From Noviherbaspirillum pedocola (GTDB lineage: Bacteria > Pseudomonadota > Gammaproteobacteria > Burkholderiales > Burkholderiaceae_D): a stretch of 64,000 nucleotides of DNA. The number at the start of each line of letters is the position of its first letter. The stretch's first letter is position 1. The stretch is from NCBI RefSeq assembly GCF_016632335.1, contig NZ_JAEPBG010000025.1:1-64000 (forward strand), read 5' to 3'. This document shows positions 27,539 to 36,587 of this stretch, one piece after another. Below the pieces are notes generated by a model. It had not been told where the DNA came from and made no database searches. It saw only the letters and a list, made by a program, of their open reading frames with translations. The position numbers and the translations under genes are program-made.

Positions 27539-28273
27539 GTGTCCGCCTACAATCCTGCCAGCTTCACTCAAGCGACCGCGCAGACCAGCATTGCGACGAC
27601 CGCCGACGTGCAAGCGGTCTACGGCGCCATGCGCACCCGGCGCTCGATCCGCGGCTTCTTGAATACTCCGGTGCCACAGGCGCTCCTCGACGAGATTCTC
27701 GAGGTCGCACTGCGCGCTCCTTCCGGCACCAATACCCAGCCGTGGCAGGTGCATGTGCTAACGGGACGCAGCAAAGACACACTGACGGCTCGCCTACAGG
27801 CTGTGTTCGACGACCCGGAACGAATGGGGCAGCGCGAGTACAAGAGCGTAGACTGGCCGCAGCCTTACTTGGGCCGGCGCCGCAAGGTGGGCTGGGACTT
27901 GTACGGCCTGCTTGACATCGGCCGCGGCGATTCCGCGCGCATGCATTCCCAGCACCGCCGCAACCTGGATTTCTTTGGCGCGCCGGTCGGGCTGCTTTTC
28001 ACGCTCAAAGAGTTCATGTCGGCATCCAGCTATCTCGACGTCGGCATGCTGATGCAGAACATCATGCTGGCCGCAGCCGCGAATGGGCTCGATACCTGCC
28101 CACAGGGCATGTTCATCCAGTTCGCAGATGAAATCGTGGACCAACTCGGTTTGGCGACGGACGACTTGGTGGTCTGCGGCATGGCACTCGGCTACAGGGA
28201 TCACAATGCGCCGGAAAACCAGCTCGTCACCGAGCGCGAACCGCTTGGCGAGATGGTGCGGCGCTACGATTAG
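27539..28273 (+). CDS. Nitroreductase-family flavoprotein, copy 1
   Basis: 244 residues from GTG 27539, preceded by AAGGA. FMN-binding residues lie in RTRRSIRGFLNTPVP (about 32-46) and APSGTNTQPWQVHV; the dimer region NLDFFGAPVGLLFTLKEFM and the C-terminal GMALGYRDHNAPENQLVTER follow. This is the NfsA/NfnB-type fold used for reducing nitro groups, quinones or enones. The paralogue at 41141 shares the motif RGFLNTPVP and sits beside acyl-CoA genes, which suggests a metabolic rather than detoxifying role. Probably co-transcribed with the TetR gene. Confidence 0.82.
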   Translation: MSAYNPASFTQATAQTSIATTADVQAVYGAMRTRRSIRGFLNTPVPQALLDEILEVALRAPSGTNTQPWQVHVLTGRSKDTLTARLQAVFDDPERMGQREYKSVDWPQPYLGRRRKVGWDLYGLLDIGRGDSARMHSQHRRNLDFFGAPVGLLFTLKEFMSASSYLDVGMLMQNIMLAAAANGLDTCPQGMFIQFADEIVDQLGLATDDLVVCGMALGYRDHNAPENQLVTEREPLGEMVRRYD

Positions 28274-28502
28274 GCATTGACAGACATGCCGGCGGCGCAC
28301 GCTGCCCTTGAAGTCACCGACGGTGCCAGCGCTGTGGTTCGAAATGACAAAATATTCCGACTAGGTCCAGTCCGCAACATCGCAAACCGCTTGCGCACGA
28401 CTCCTGCAAGTAGGCTGGCACTAGTTGAGAGGCGTTGTACTGGAATTCTCCTTGTAACAGCTTGGTGCATCGCAGGCGGTCCGCTTGCGGTGCTGAGGCC
28501 GG

Positions 28503-29499
28503 TCAGAGCGGGGCGCTGTCCGCTTTAGCGCTGGCATACTCCCACGCGGTCGCAGCAACCAGTTCCGCCACGTGCATGACGCCGGTAACGCCCGATACCG
28601 AATGTCCGGCCGACCATATATTGCTCCACCGCTTCATGCCTAGCGCCGGCGCTTCGCGACCGTAGAGTTTCGCCGCTTCCCCCGGCGTCACTTGCTCTTC
28701 AAATCAGTTCAGGGTCTAGGCCGGCGGCTACGATGGACGGCCGCAGCATGCTGCTCGATAGGCCATTAAAAGCGGGGTAAGCAGCACATCATCGGCGTCG
28801 GCATTACATACCATGCGCTTGTAATCGTCGGCAGCCATGCTTTCGGCGGTATCGATGAACTTGGCGCCCCTGTAGGCGAGGTCGCAGCCGAGTAAACGGA
28901 CTGCCTACAGTGCAGCGCCGTCGCTGATGCCACCCGCCAGCACCAGAGGGCCGCCATAGAAACCGCGTACTGCACGCACGAAGGCAAAGCTATTCAGCCA
29001 TCCGGTATTTCCGCCCGCACCGGCGGAGAGCAGCACCAGGCCATCGACTCCCGCTTCCAGCGCCTTAGGCGCGTGCGCGACGCTGCCGACATCGGCGAAC
29101 ACCAGACAGCCGACGCGTGCAGCGGCGCCACCACCGATACCGGCGACCCGACACTGGTGATCAGCAATTCGGGGCGATGCCGCAACAGTACCTCCAAGTC
29201 TCGGTCCATGCGCGGCTGGCGGATAACCAATTGGCGCACTAGGGCGCCAATTGGTTATCCGCCCTTTTGAGCTGTTTGCAGATGTAATCCAGCCAGGCAT
29301 CAAGTTCGTCAGGCGTGCGCGCATTGGCGGTCGGAAAGGCGCCGATTACGCCGCTCCTGCAGGCGGCAATCACGAGGTTCGGACCGGACAACGTAAACAT
29401 CGGTGCAGCGATTAAAGGCAAGCGCAAGCGCCGGGCAATACGCGTCGGCAGCCGGGATGTACCGGACGGGATGTTGTCGCGTCGTGCAGAAAGATCCAT
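28503..29499 (-). pseudogene. Nitronate monooxygenase-family flavoprotein, interrupted by a 46-bp inverted repeat
   Basis: ATG 29499 opens a frame with LRLPLIAAPMFTLSGPNLVI, CRSGVIGAFPTANARTPDEL and ADNQLAP, then a TAG. Other frames continue NLVIRQPRMDRDLEVLLRH-like, LLITSVGSPVSVVAPLHASA, CLVFADVGSVAHAPKALEAG, GGNTGWLNSFAFVRAVRGFY, GGPLVLAGGISDG and the end NIWSAGHSVSGV...ADSAPL, stopping at 28503. At least three frameshifts occur. The first break coincides with the perfect inverted repeat at 29218-29263. It follows the ligase gene at 29517 by 17 bp and was probably its operon partner. Confidence 0.8.
29218..29263. repeat. Perfect 20-bp inverted repeat with 6-bp spacer
   Basis: Arms GGCGGATAACCAATTGGCGC (29218-29237) and its exact reverse complement (29244-29263) are separated by ACTAGG. 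It lies inside the nitronate monooxygenase pseudogene at the point where the reading frame breaks. The left and right arms both encode plausible family sequence (NLVIRQP and ADNQLAP on the minus strand). This suggests a templated inverted duplication or quasi-palindrome correction rather than an inserted element. Confidence 0.85.
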
Positions 29500-29516
29500 G
29501 AAATTCTCTGACGCAA

Positions 29517-31088
29517 TCAGTTAACATTCCTGGTCTTTCCTTCCCAATACGGCTTCCTCAATAAGTTCTTCAAGAGTTTTCCGCTCGGGTTGCGCGGCAG
29601 GCTGTCCATCACGTCCACCGATCGCGGGCACTTGAAGTGTGCCAGCCGCTCCCGGCAAAAATCGATCACCTCGGCTTCCTCTAGCCGGGCGCCCGGCCGC
29701 GGGATCACGCACGCCTTGACCGCCTCGCCCCACTTCTCGTCGGGCACCGCGATCACCGCGCAGTCGAGCACCAACGGATGCTTCATCAGCACGTTCTCCA
29801 CCTCCACCGGATAGATGTTCTCGCCGCCGGAAATGATCATGTCCTTGATGCGGTCCTCGATGAACAAATAGCCGTCCCGCAGCGAGCCGGCATCGCCGGT
29901 ACGGAACCAGCCCACACCGTCCACCTTCCCCTCTGGATAAGCTTCCCGCGTCGCCTTTTCGTTATGCCAGTAGCCAATCATGTTCTGCGGCGAACGGATC
30001 CATACCTCGCCGATCTGCCCGTCCGGCAGATTTTCTCCAGTAGCGATGTCAACGATGCGCAGTTCGACACCTGCGCAGGCCTTTCCCGCCGCGCGCAAAA
30101 GGAAGGCGCGCGGGCCGTTCGGATCATGGTCTTCCGGCGTCAGTGCCACCACCGCTCCGGTGGTTTCGGTAAGGCCGTAGTTCTGCACGAACTTGCAGCG
30201 GAATAGGCGTAGCGCCTCGCTCAACACCGTCTCGCTGATCGGCGCGGCGCCGTAGCCGATCACCCGCAACGCCGAAAAATCGGTCTTCTCCACGCTTGGC
30301 ACCTGCAACAGCGCGTGGATCATGGCCGGCACCAGGAAGGAATGGGTCACGCGGTGTTGAGTGAACGCCGCTACCACCTGCGCTGGCACGAACTCCGGGT
30401 AGGTAACGCTGGCGCCGCCGTTGTAGAGCACGACGAAGGACAAGCCCAGCCCGCCGATGTGGAAGGTCGGCGCGACGTTGAGCGTTACCGTCGGCCGCTT
30501 GCCGTAGCCGAACAGCCCGCGAACCGTCTCGCAAACGCCGATCAGGTTGCGGTGCGAGAGTTCCACCCCCTTCGGCAGCCCAGTGGTACCCGACGAATAC
30601 AGCTGTAGAGCCACATCCTGCAGGCCGGCTTGGTACACCGGTGAGGCATCTTCGAACTCGCTATTCCATTCGGCGAGCGATTCCCGATTTGCGCCTGGAA
30701 GCGTGGTCAGTGTCTTGCGCACGCGCGGGAGGGCGACCTTGTCAAGCAGCGGCAGAAACTCGCCGTCGGCCATGAGGAACACCGCTTCCCCATGGTTGAC
30801 AATGTACTCCACTTCGCTCGGCGCCAGTCGCCAATTAACCGGCATGCAGACCGCACCGACTTTCTGCGCCGCGATCACCAGTAGCGTGCATTCCGCCATG
30901 TGCCTGGTGAGGCATGCCACCCGGTCGCCTTTGCCGATGCCGAGGGTAACCAAACCATTGGCGATGCGATTGGTCTCGCGCTCGACGTCGGCAAAGCGCA
31001 GGGTGCGCAGCGGCGTGCGGTAAGCGATCTGTTCCGGCATCGCGTGCGCGATGGTGGCGACGGCACCATGGAACGTGGTGTAGGTCAT
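29517..31088 (-). CDS. AMP-forming acyl-CoA ligase (fatty-acid/aromatic type)
   Basis: A 523-residue cytosolic adenylate-forming enzyme making acyl-CoA from a carboxylic acid, ATP and CoA. It has the P-loop LYSSGTTGLPKGVELSHRN (about 164-182), the core FVQNYGLTETTG, the hinge YLFIEDRIKDMIISGGENIY, and the catalytic lysine in PRNPSGKLLK near 507. The start has AGGAGG at ideal spacing. It is the last intact gene of the thiolase-LivGFHM-ligase-hydratase gene train, and an operator-like sequence lies 28 bp upstream. The substrate is not predictable. Confidence 0.88.
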   Translation of the reverse strand: MTYTTFHGAVATIAHAMPEQIAYRTPLRTLRFADVERETNRIANGLVTLGIGKGDRVACLTRHMAECTLLVIAAQKVGAVCMPVNWRLAPSEVEYIVNHGEAVFLMADGEFLPLLDKVALPRVRKTLTTLPGANRESLAEWNSEFEDASPVYQAGLQDVALQLYSSGTTGLPKGVELSHRNLIGVCETVRGLFGYGKRPTVTLNVAPTFHIGGLGLSFVVLYNGGASVTYPEFVPAQVVAAFTQHRVTHSFLVPAMIHALLQVPSVEKTDFSALRVIGYGAAPISETVLSEALRLFRCKFVQNYGLTETTGAVVALTPEDHDPNGPRAFLLRAAGKACAGVELRIVDIATGENLPDGQIGEVWIRSPQNMIGYWHNEKATREAYPEGKVDGVGWFRTGDAGSLRDGYLFIEDRIKDMIISGGENIYPVEVENVLMKHPLVLDCAVIAVPDEKWGEAVKACVIPRPGARLEEAEVIDFCRERLAHFKCPRSVDVMDSLPRNPSGKLLKNLLRKPYWEGKTRNVN

Positions 31089-31116
31089 GATACCTCCTCT
31101 GTTGTTATCCTGATCG

Positions 31117-31135
31117 CATCGGTATAAATCGGATG
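31117..31135. promoter_or_regulatory. Possible TetR-type operator upstream of the ligase
   Basis: CATCGGTATAAATCGGATG is an imperfect palindrome; on the minus strand it reads CATCC-GATTTAT-ACCGATG. The GATTTAT core matches that of the operator at 26822 and the palindrome at 60569. It is weak evidence by itself. Confidence 0.3.
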
Positions 31136-31155
31136 TCTATCCGAAAGCCCACCTT

Positions 31156-31575
31156 TCACAACGCCAGCACCGCGCTGCCGACGACCTTCACGTCGCCCTC
31201 GTCACTACAGGCCCGCAGGCGCACCAGCACCGACCGATCCGTCCGTTTCTCCACCACCTCGCCGCTGCAAATGATCCGCTCGCCCGGACGGGTCATGCCA
31301 GTGAAACGCACTTCGAAGCTGCGGATGCGTTCCGCCGGTACCCAAGCGGAAAGCAGCCGGCCGCCCCATGCCATGACCAGCATGCCGTGCGCGAACACGT
31401 CCTGCTCACCGGCAGCGCGGGCGGCACTAATGTCAATATGAATGGGATTGTGGTCGCCAGAAGCGCCGGCATAAAGCGCCATCGTCACGCGGCTGAGGGG
31501 CGGTAGCGCCAACTCCGGCAGGCTCTGGCCGACAGCAAGTGCGTCGAAGTCCGGCAGTGGGAGCACTTCAGCCAT
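31156..31575 (-). CDS. MaoC-family enoyl-CoA hydratase subunit (hot-dog fold)
   Basis: 139 residues with the (R)-specific hydratase signature AGASGDHNPIHIDISAARAA, whose Asp and His are the catalytic pair, and FAHGMLVMAWGGRLL. It overlaps the end of the partner subunit gene by 8 bp. Such pairs of a catalytic MaoC chain and an N-terminal FAS1-like chain form a heteromeric hydratase suited to bulky acyl-CoAs such as steroid side chains or branched acids. Likely reaction: hydration of trans-2-enoyl-CoA. Confidence 0.82.
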   Translation of the reverse strand: MAEVLPLPDFDALAVGQSLPELALPPLSRVTMALYAGASGDHNPIHIDISAARAAGEQDVFAHGMLVMAWGGRLLSAWVPAERIRSFEVRFTGMTRPGERIICSGEVVEKRTDRSVLVRLRACSDEGDVKVVGSAVLAL

Positions 31576-31987
31576 GGCGCTGGATGATCAGGGCATGCAG
31601 GTCGGCCACTGGCGCGCCAGACTCATCTGTCACTCGCGTGCTCTTGACTAGAAATTCCATCAGACCGCCCTTCTTTTCAAAGACGTCGTCGATGCGCGAC
31701 TCGAACGTCAGCACGTCGCCGCAGAAGCAGGGCCGGTGGTAGGCAAAGCGCTGTTCGCCATGCAGAAGCTTCGGCAGTTCCAGCCCGACGCTGGCGAACC
31801 AGTCGCAGGGGTCAGGCCGCTCCATCTCTAGGCAAAATAGAAAGGTCGGCGGCAATGGCAGCCGCTCGCCTGCTTCCCAGTAAGAGTAGGTCTCGCCGAT
31901 CGCCTTAGCGAACAGCCGTAGCCGCCCCGGCTCCGCCGCCGCGCGATGGCGGCAGACGATGCGTCCGATCTGCTTTCTGTCGATCAT
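31568..31987 (-). CDS. MaoC-like N-terminal (FAS1-type) hydratase subunit
   Basis: 139 residues matching the FAS1-like dehydratase domain of MaoC hydratases. It has AEPGRLRLFAKAIGET near the start, PPTFLFCLEM and LLHGEQRFAYHRPCFCGDVL in the middle, and EFLVKSTRVTDESGAPVADL at the end. It lacks the GDxNPIH catalytic motif, which the partner supplies, so this is the binding/structural half. Head-to-tail overlap with the MaoC gene implies a 1:1 complex. Confidence 0.75.
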   Translation of the reverse strand: MIDRKQIGRIVCRHRAAAEPGRLRLFAKAIGETYSYWEAGERLPLPPTFLFCLEMERPDPCDWFASVGLELPKLLHGEQRFAYHRPCFCGDVLTFESRIDDVFEKKGGLMEFLVKSTRVTDESGAPVADLHALIIQRHG

Positions 31988-32029
31988 CGCTTCTCCGTCA
32001 CGTGCTAGGCTATCCGGACCGAACCACCT

Positions 32030-33664
32030 TTAAGCGGTGGGCAGGCGATAGTCGCGAAACTGCTCGCGCAGCTTGGTCTTAAGCAGCTTGCCGGTGGCGG
32101 TATGCGGTAGCGCATCGACGAACACCACATCGTCGGGTATCCACCACTTGGCCACCCGCTCGCCGACGTAGCTCAGTAATTCCTCTCGCGTGACCTGCTT
32201 GCCAGGACGCTTGACCGCCAGCAGCAGCGGCCGTTCCTGCCACTTCGGATGGGAAGCCGCAATGATGGCCGCTTCCTGAATGGCTGGATGGCCAATGGCG
32301 ATGTTCTCCAGGTCGATCGAGGAAATCCACTCGCCGCCCGATTTGATCACATCCTTGGCGCGGTCTACCAATTGTAAGTAGCCGTCCGAATCAATGGTAG
32401 CGATGTCGCCGGTGGGGAACCAACCGTCTTCGTCCAACACTTGAGCATCATGCCTGAAGTACCCGCTGGCGACCCACGGCCCGCGCACATGCAGATGGCC
32501 GTATGCCACGCCATCGTGCGGCAGTTCCTCGCCGCCGTCACTGACGATCTTCAGGCCCACGCCCCAGACCGCCCTGCCTGCCTTCATCTTGATGCCGATC
32601 CGCTCCTCCTTGGAAAGCGCAGCATGCTTGGGCAGAAGACGGCCGATGACACCGATCGGGCTGGTCTCGGTCATTCCCCACCCCTGCACGAAGTCGGCGC
32701 CAAAGCTGTTTTCGAAGCGCTCGATCATGACGCGTGGCGTAGCTGCGCCGCCGACGCCGACTCCGTGCAGCCCAACAGTCTTCATGTCAATCTCGGGATG
32801 CTCATCAAGATATTGGAATAGCATCAGCCAAACAGTCGGCACAGCCTGTGAGAAGGTCACGCCTTCGTCGCGCATGAGTTCGTACATGCTCTTGCCGTCA
32901 AGGTGCGGACCCGGCATCACCACTTTGGCACCGACCATGCTGAGAGCATACGGCATGCCCCAAGCGTTGGCGTGAAACATCGGCACTGCCAACAGGGCGC
33001 ACATCGAGGAACACGCGCCGAAGGTATCCAGCGCACACTCCATCAGCGAATGCAGCACCGTCGAGCGGTGCGAGTACAGCACGCCCTTCGGGTTGCCGGT
33101 GGTGCCGGAGGTATAGCACAGGCTCGACGCTGTTCGCTCCTCGAATTTCGGCCAGGCGTAGTCTTGGCTCTGCTCGGCAAGCAGGTCCTCGTAGCAGCGC
33201 AGGTTAGGCACGTCGATGGCGGGCATGTGGGCGCGATCCGTCATGGCGATGAAGCTGCGCACCGTCGTCAGCTTCGGTGCCAGCTTTTCCACCAGCGCGG
33301 CGAAGGTGATATCGAAGAAGAGTACCTTGTCCTCGGCATGGTTAACGATGTATTCGATCTGCTCCGGGAACAGGCGCGGGTTGACGGTATGTAGAACAGC
33401 TCCCGAACCGGAGACGCCGAAATACAGTTCCAGGTGGCGGTGGGTGTTCCAGGCCAAGGTGCCGACCCGGTCGGAGAAGCCGATGTCGAGCGCTTTCATG
33501 GCATTGGCCACGCGCTTTGAACGACGGTGGATCTCGGCATAATTGCTGCGGTGGATCGGGCCTTCCACAGTGCGCGACACGATCTCACGATCCGGGTGGT
33601 ACGTGGCGGCATGCTCGATCAGCGACGAGATTAGTAGCGGGCGGTCTTGCATTAGTCCTAACAC
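32030..33664 (-). CDS. AMP-forming medium/long-chain acyl-CoA ligase (AlkK/DmdB-like)
   Basis: 544 residues from GTG 33664, which has AGAGGAAG at good spacing; ATG 33652 is an alternative. P-loop [20 protein letters not shown] (about 183-202), GWGMTETSP, hinge [20 protein letters not shown] and catalytic lysine in [11 protein letters not shown]. The [20 protein letters not shown] segment is typical of the AlkK/DmdB group activating medium-chain or methylmercaptopropionate acids. It lies between the Liv transporter genes and the hydratase pair, so it likely activates what the transporter imports. Confidence 0.88.
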   Translation of the reverse strand: MLGLMQDRPLLISSLIEHAATYHPDREIVSRTVEGPIHRSNYAEIHRRSKRVANAMKALDIGFSDRVGTLAWNTHRHLELYFGVSGSGAVLHTVNPRLFPEQIEYIVNHAEDKVLFFDITFAALVEKLAPKLTTVRSFIAMTDRAHMPAIDVPNLRCYEDLLAEQSQDYAWPKFEERTASSLCYTSGTTGNPKGVLYSHRSTVLHSLMECALDTFGACSSMCALLAVPMFHANAWGMPYALSMVGAKVVMPGPHLDGKSMYELMRDEGVTFSQAVPTVWLMLFQYLDEHPEIDMKTVGLHGVGVGGAATPRVMIERFENSFGADFVQGWGMTETSPIGVIGRLLPKHAALSKEERIGIKMKAGRAVWGVGLKIVSDGGEELPHDGVAYGHLHVRGPWVASGYFRHDAQVLDEDGWFPTGDIATIDSDGYLQLVDRAKDVIKSGGEWISSIDLENIAIGHPAIQEAAIIAASHPKWQERPLLLAVKRPGKQVTREELLSYVGERVAKWWIPDDVVFVDALPHTATGKLLKTKLREQFRDYRLPTA

Positions 33665-33753
33665 GGCGTCTTCCTCTCTTGAATGGGTGGTTATCCTGAT
33701 TAGCAGCGGGCATGTGAGCGCTCCAGGTGCTGCCGCTGCACACTTCTACATTT

Positions 33754-33891
33754 TTATAGGGACTTGATCTTAGCCCTCGCTGGCTTGCCGAGCGAATCGA
33801 ACTCTTTTTCGCTCAAGCGTACCGCCTGCACGGTGTTGACCGGCAGACGGATCCTAGTCGTGATCCAAGCATGATGCGCATGTAAAGCCAT
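33754..33891 (-). CDS. Small basic reading frame, 45 residues, unidentified
   Basis: ATG 33891 opens MALHAHHAWITTRIRLPVNT, then VQAVRLSEKEFDSLGKPARA and a lysine-rich end. It fills the gap between LivM and the ligase. No family is recognised and the ribosome site is weak. It may be a real small protein or the tail of a deleted gene. Confidence 0.3.
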   Translation of the reverse strand: MALHAHHAWITTRIRLPVNTVQAVRLSEKEFDSLGKPARAKIKSL

Positions 33892-33935
33892 AATCGATTC
33901 GGATCGCAGGCAAAGGCCATCGGGAGCGACAGATT

Positions 33936-34943
33936 TCAGGCGGATCGGCGCTGCCGAAGCTTACGCAGCAGTCCAGCGACGCCGCCTGGCATTACGAATA
34001 CGAATAGAATCAAAACCAGACCGTAAACCGCCCACGGCGCGGCCTTGGACACCTTCTCTGCGGCGCTGGGCACGAACATGATGAACACCGCGCCGTAGAT
34101 GGCACCAGAAATGGTGCCGATACCACCGACCACGATGCCAACCAAAAGCGAAATCGACAGAAACATGGTGAAGGAGTCAGGCGCCACGAACTGCACCGCG
34201 ATCGCTGAAAGCGCGCCGCCGATGCCGGTGTACATAGCGGAAACGCCAAACACCGAGGCCTTGTAGTGGCGGTTGTTGACGCCCATGGTTTCGGCGGCGA
34301 TCGGATTGTCACGAATAGCGACAATGGCACGGCCTACTCCGCTGCCCAGCAGATTGTGCGCGAGCCAAAACATCACCAGCGCCACTGCCAGCGAGAACAG
34401 ATAGAGCCACTGGTCCTGGCTCAGTGGCAGGCCGAGCGGCGCGTCCGGCTTCATCAAGACGATGCCTTGTACGCCCCCGGTCCACGACTCCAGGTGCTTG
34501 TATTTGAGCAACTGCGGTGTAGCCACCGCCAGCGCGAAGGTGGCCAGCGCGAGATACAGGCCCTCAAGCTTCAGAGCAGGCAGCCCAAACACGTAACCGG
34601 CAACCAGGCACACCACGCCGGCCGCTAGAACCGTCGCCCAGTATGGCATCCCAGCTTGCTCCATGAGGATTGCACTGGTATAGGCGCCAATGGCGTAAAA
34701 GGCGCCGTGCCCGAGCGAAATTTGACCGTTGTATCCGGTCACAATGTTGAGACCAAGCAGCGCTACCGCGTAGGACAGCACCATGGTGGCTTGGAAGATC
34801 ACGTAGCCCTTGGCCAGGAACGGGAAGGCGGCGGCGACGACCAGAAGCAAGCCGACCAACACGGCCCGCGGCAGAAGGCGCCTTCGGGTGCTTGCAGCGC
34901 TGGCGAGGTCAGTGCTGGCGGAAACGGTAGGTAATGAATTCAT
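33936..34943 (-). CDS. livM: Branched-chain-type ABC transporter permease LivM
   Basis: 335 residues and about 9-10 membrane helices. Family stretches are LGLNIVTGYNGQISLGHGAFYAIGAY-like (VTGYNGQISLGHGAFYAIGA), VAIRDNPIAAETMGVN (the EAA-like loop contacting the ATPases) and GGIGTISGAIYGAVF. It has a longer hydrophilic N-terminus than usual. It forms the HAAT-type importer with the LivH, LivF and LivG proteins encoded beside it. In this setting the cargo is probably an acid or aromatic/fatty acid rather than an amino acid. Confidence 0.9.
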   Translation of the reverse strand: MNSLPTVSASTDLASAASTRRRLLPRAVLVGLLLVVAAAFPFLAKGYVIFQATMVLSYAVALLGLNIVTGYNGQISLGHGAFYAIGAYTSAILMEQAGMPYWATVLAAGVVCLVAGYVFGLPALKLEGLYLALATFALAVATPQLLKYKHLESWTGGVQGIVLMKPDAPLGLPLSQDQWLYLFSLAVALVMFWLAHNLLGSGVGRAIVAIRDNPIAAETMGVNNRHYKASVFGVSAMYTGIGGALSAIAVQFVAPDSFTMFLSISLLVGIVVGGIGTISGAIYGAVFIMFVPSAAEKVSKAAPWAVYGLVLILFVFVMPGGVAGLLRKLRQRRSA

Positions 34944-34979
34944 GCTCGGTCGCTCATCGGTGGAGTTGGTGAAAGGCAG

Positions 34980-35852
34980 TTACACCTTAGTGACGATGGT
35001 TCGTCCGAGAAGCCCAGACGGGCGCACGCTCAGCACCAGCACAATCAACACCAGCGCCACCGAAAGTTTGAGCTCGGTACCGACAACGTAAGTGCCGATG
35101 AGATTTTCTAGCACACCGACGATGAAGCCGCCCAGCACAGCGCCGGCTGGGTTATCGATGCCGCCGATCAGCGCCCCAGCAAAAGCATAGATCAGCACAC
35201 CACTCATCATGTGCGGATCAAGAAACACCACGGGTGCCACCATCATGCCGCCGATTGCGCCAACCGCCCCAGCCAAGCCCCATCCGAGCATGAGCATGCG
35301 GCTTACGTTGATGCCGACCAGGCGGGAGGACACCGGGTTCTCGGCGGCGGCGCGCATGGCTAGACCGAGCGGCGTGAAACGGAAGAACAGGAACAGCAGT
35401 GCCATCACTGATAGCGTGACGGCAATCGCCCCTATCTCGTGCGGCGACATGTAAGTGCTGCCATACCAGGCGTCGCTCGGGAAGGGGCTCGGGAACTGCT
35501 TGATGGTATAGCCGAACAGCCAGCCGGCCAAGCTGTGGAAGATCACCAGCAGGCCGATGAACACTACCACCACCGACAGCACCGGCGCGTTGCGTACCGG
35601 CCGGATCACCGCGATCTCGACCAGCGCGCCAAGAGCGAAGGAAAGCGCCACCGTGGCGACGAACGCCCACCAATAGGGCAATCCGGCTTGGATCAGCACC
35701 CAGGCCAGGTAGGTGGAAAACATCGCCATCTCACCCTGGGCGAAGTTTACATGGCGGGTGGACTGGTAAATCATCACCAGCGCCAGAGCCACACTGGCGT
35801 AGATGCCGCCGGTGGCCAGGCCCGCTAGTAGCTGGTGCAGTAAGGCTTCCAT
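34980..35852 (-). CDS. livH: Branched-chain-type ABC transporter permease LivH
   Basis: 290 residues and 8 predicted helices. Recognisable by LLAGLATGGIYASVALALVM, HVNFAQGEMAMFSTYLAW, MRAAAENPVSSRLVGINVSR (ATPase contact loop) and AGAVLGGFIVGVLENLIGTY. RBS AGAGGAGAACCCAA. Partner of LivM; they form the membrane channel of the importer. Confidence 0.9.
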   Translation of the reverse strand: MEALLHQLLAGLATGGIYASVALALVMIYQSTRHVNFAQGEMAMFSTYLAWVLIQAGLPYWWAFVATVALSFALGALVEIAVIRPVRNAPVLSVVVVFIGLLVIFHSLAGWLFGYTIKQFPSPFPSDAWYGSTYMSPHEIGAIAVTLSVMALLFLFFRFTPLGLAMRAAAENPVSSRLVGINVSRMLMLGWGLAGAVGAIGGMMVAPVVFLDPHMMSGVLIYAFAGALIGGIDNPAGAVLGGFIVGVLENLIGTYVVGTELKLSVALVLIVLVLSVRPSGLLGRTIVTKV

Positions 35853-35870
35853 TTGGGTTCTCCTCTTGCT

Positions 35871-36587
35871 CTATTCGCCGAGATAGACGCGGCGCACCGC
35901 GTCGTTGTCGCGCACGTCCTGCGGGGTGCCACTCAGTACAATGCGTCCGGTTTCCAGCAGATAGACGGCGTCAGCCACCTCCAGCGCCAGCGTGGCGTTC
36001 TGCTCCACCAGCAAGATCGAAACTTTTTCTTCCTGGTTGATGCGTTTCATGATTTCGAAGATGTCGCGCACGATCAGGGGCGCCAAGCCGAAGGAAGGTT
36101 CATCGAGCAGCAGCAAGCGCGGACGCGACATCAGCGCTCGGCCAATGGCCAGCATCTGCTGCTCGCCACCGGAAAGCGTGCCCGCCTGTTGCTGGCGCCG
36201 CTCCCTCAACCGCGGGAAATAGGAATACACCCGCTCAAAGTCGTCCGCTACGGCGGCCTTGTCGCGCCGTAGGTAGGCACCAAGCTTGAGATTTTCCTCG
36301 GTGCTCAGGGCATGGAAGGTCCCTCGCCCATCGGGCACATGAGCCACGCCGAGGCGAACGATGTCTTCAGTAGCGCGGCCGTCGGTGCGCTTGCCGCCAA
36401 GCTGGATCGACCCGCGTGTAGAAACCATCATCTGGCACAGTGCCCGCAGGGTAGTGGTCTTGCCGGCGCCGTTAGCGCCGAGCAGCGTAGTTATCGAGCC
36501 TTCGCGAAGGTTCATGCTGATGCCGTGCAATACGCCGGTGGTGCCGTAGGCGGCATGCAACTCCTTGATTTCAAGCAGGTTGGGCAT
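35871..36587 (-). CDS. livF: Branched-chain-type ABC transporter ATPase LivF
   Basis: 238 residues. Walker A GANGAGKTT, signature LSGGEQQMLAIGRAL, Walker B LLLLDEPS and switch His in VEQNA region (LLVEQNATLALEVADAVYLL). The start overlaps the livG stop by 17 bp. It drives transport together with LivG. Confidence 0.92.
   Translation of the reverse strand: MPNLLEIKELHAAYGTTGVLHGISMNLREGSITTLLGANGAGKTTTLRALCQMMVSTRGSIQLGGKRTDGRATEDIVRLGVAHVPDGRGTFHALSTEENLKLGAYLRRDKAAVADDFERVYSYFPRLRERRQQQAGTLSGGEQQMLAIGRALMSRPRLLLLDEPSFGLAPLIVRDIFEIMKRINQEEKVSILLVEQNATLALEVADAVYLLETGRIVLSGTPQDVRDNDAVRRVYLGE

Noticed and set aside
29218-29263. Mobile-element or attachment site
   Set aside because: There is no transposase, target duplication or second copy in the window, and both arms read as gene sequence. 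Quasi-palindrome repair explains it better.
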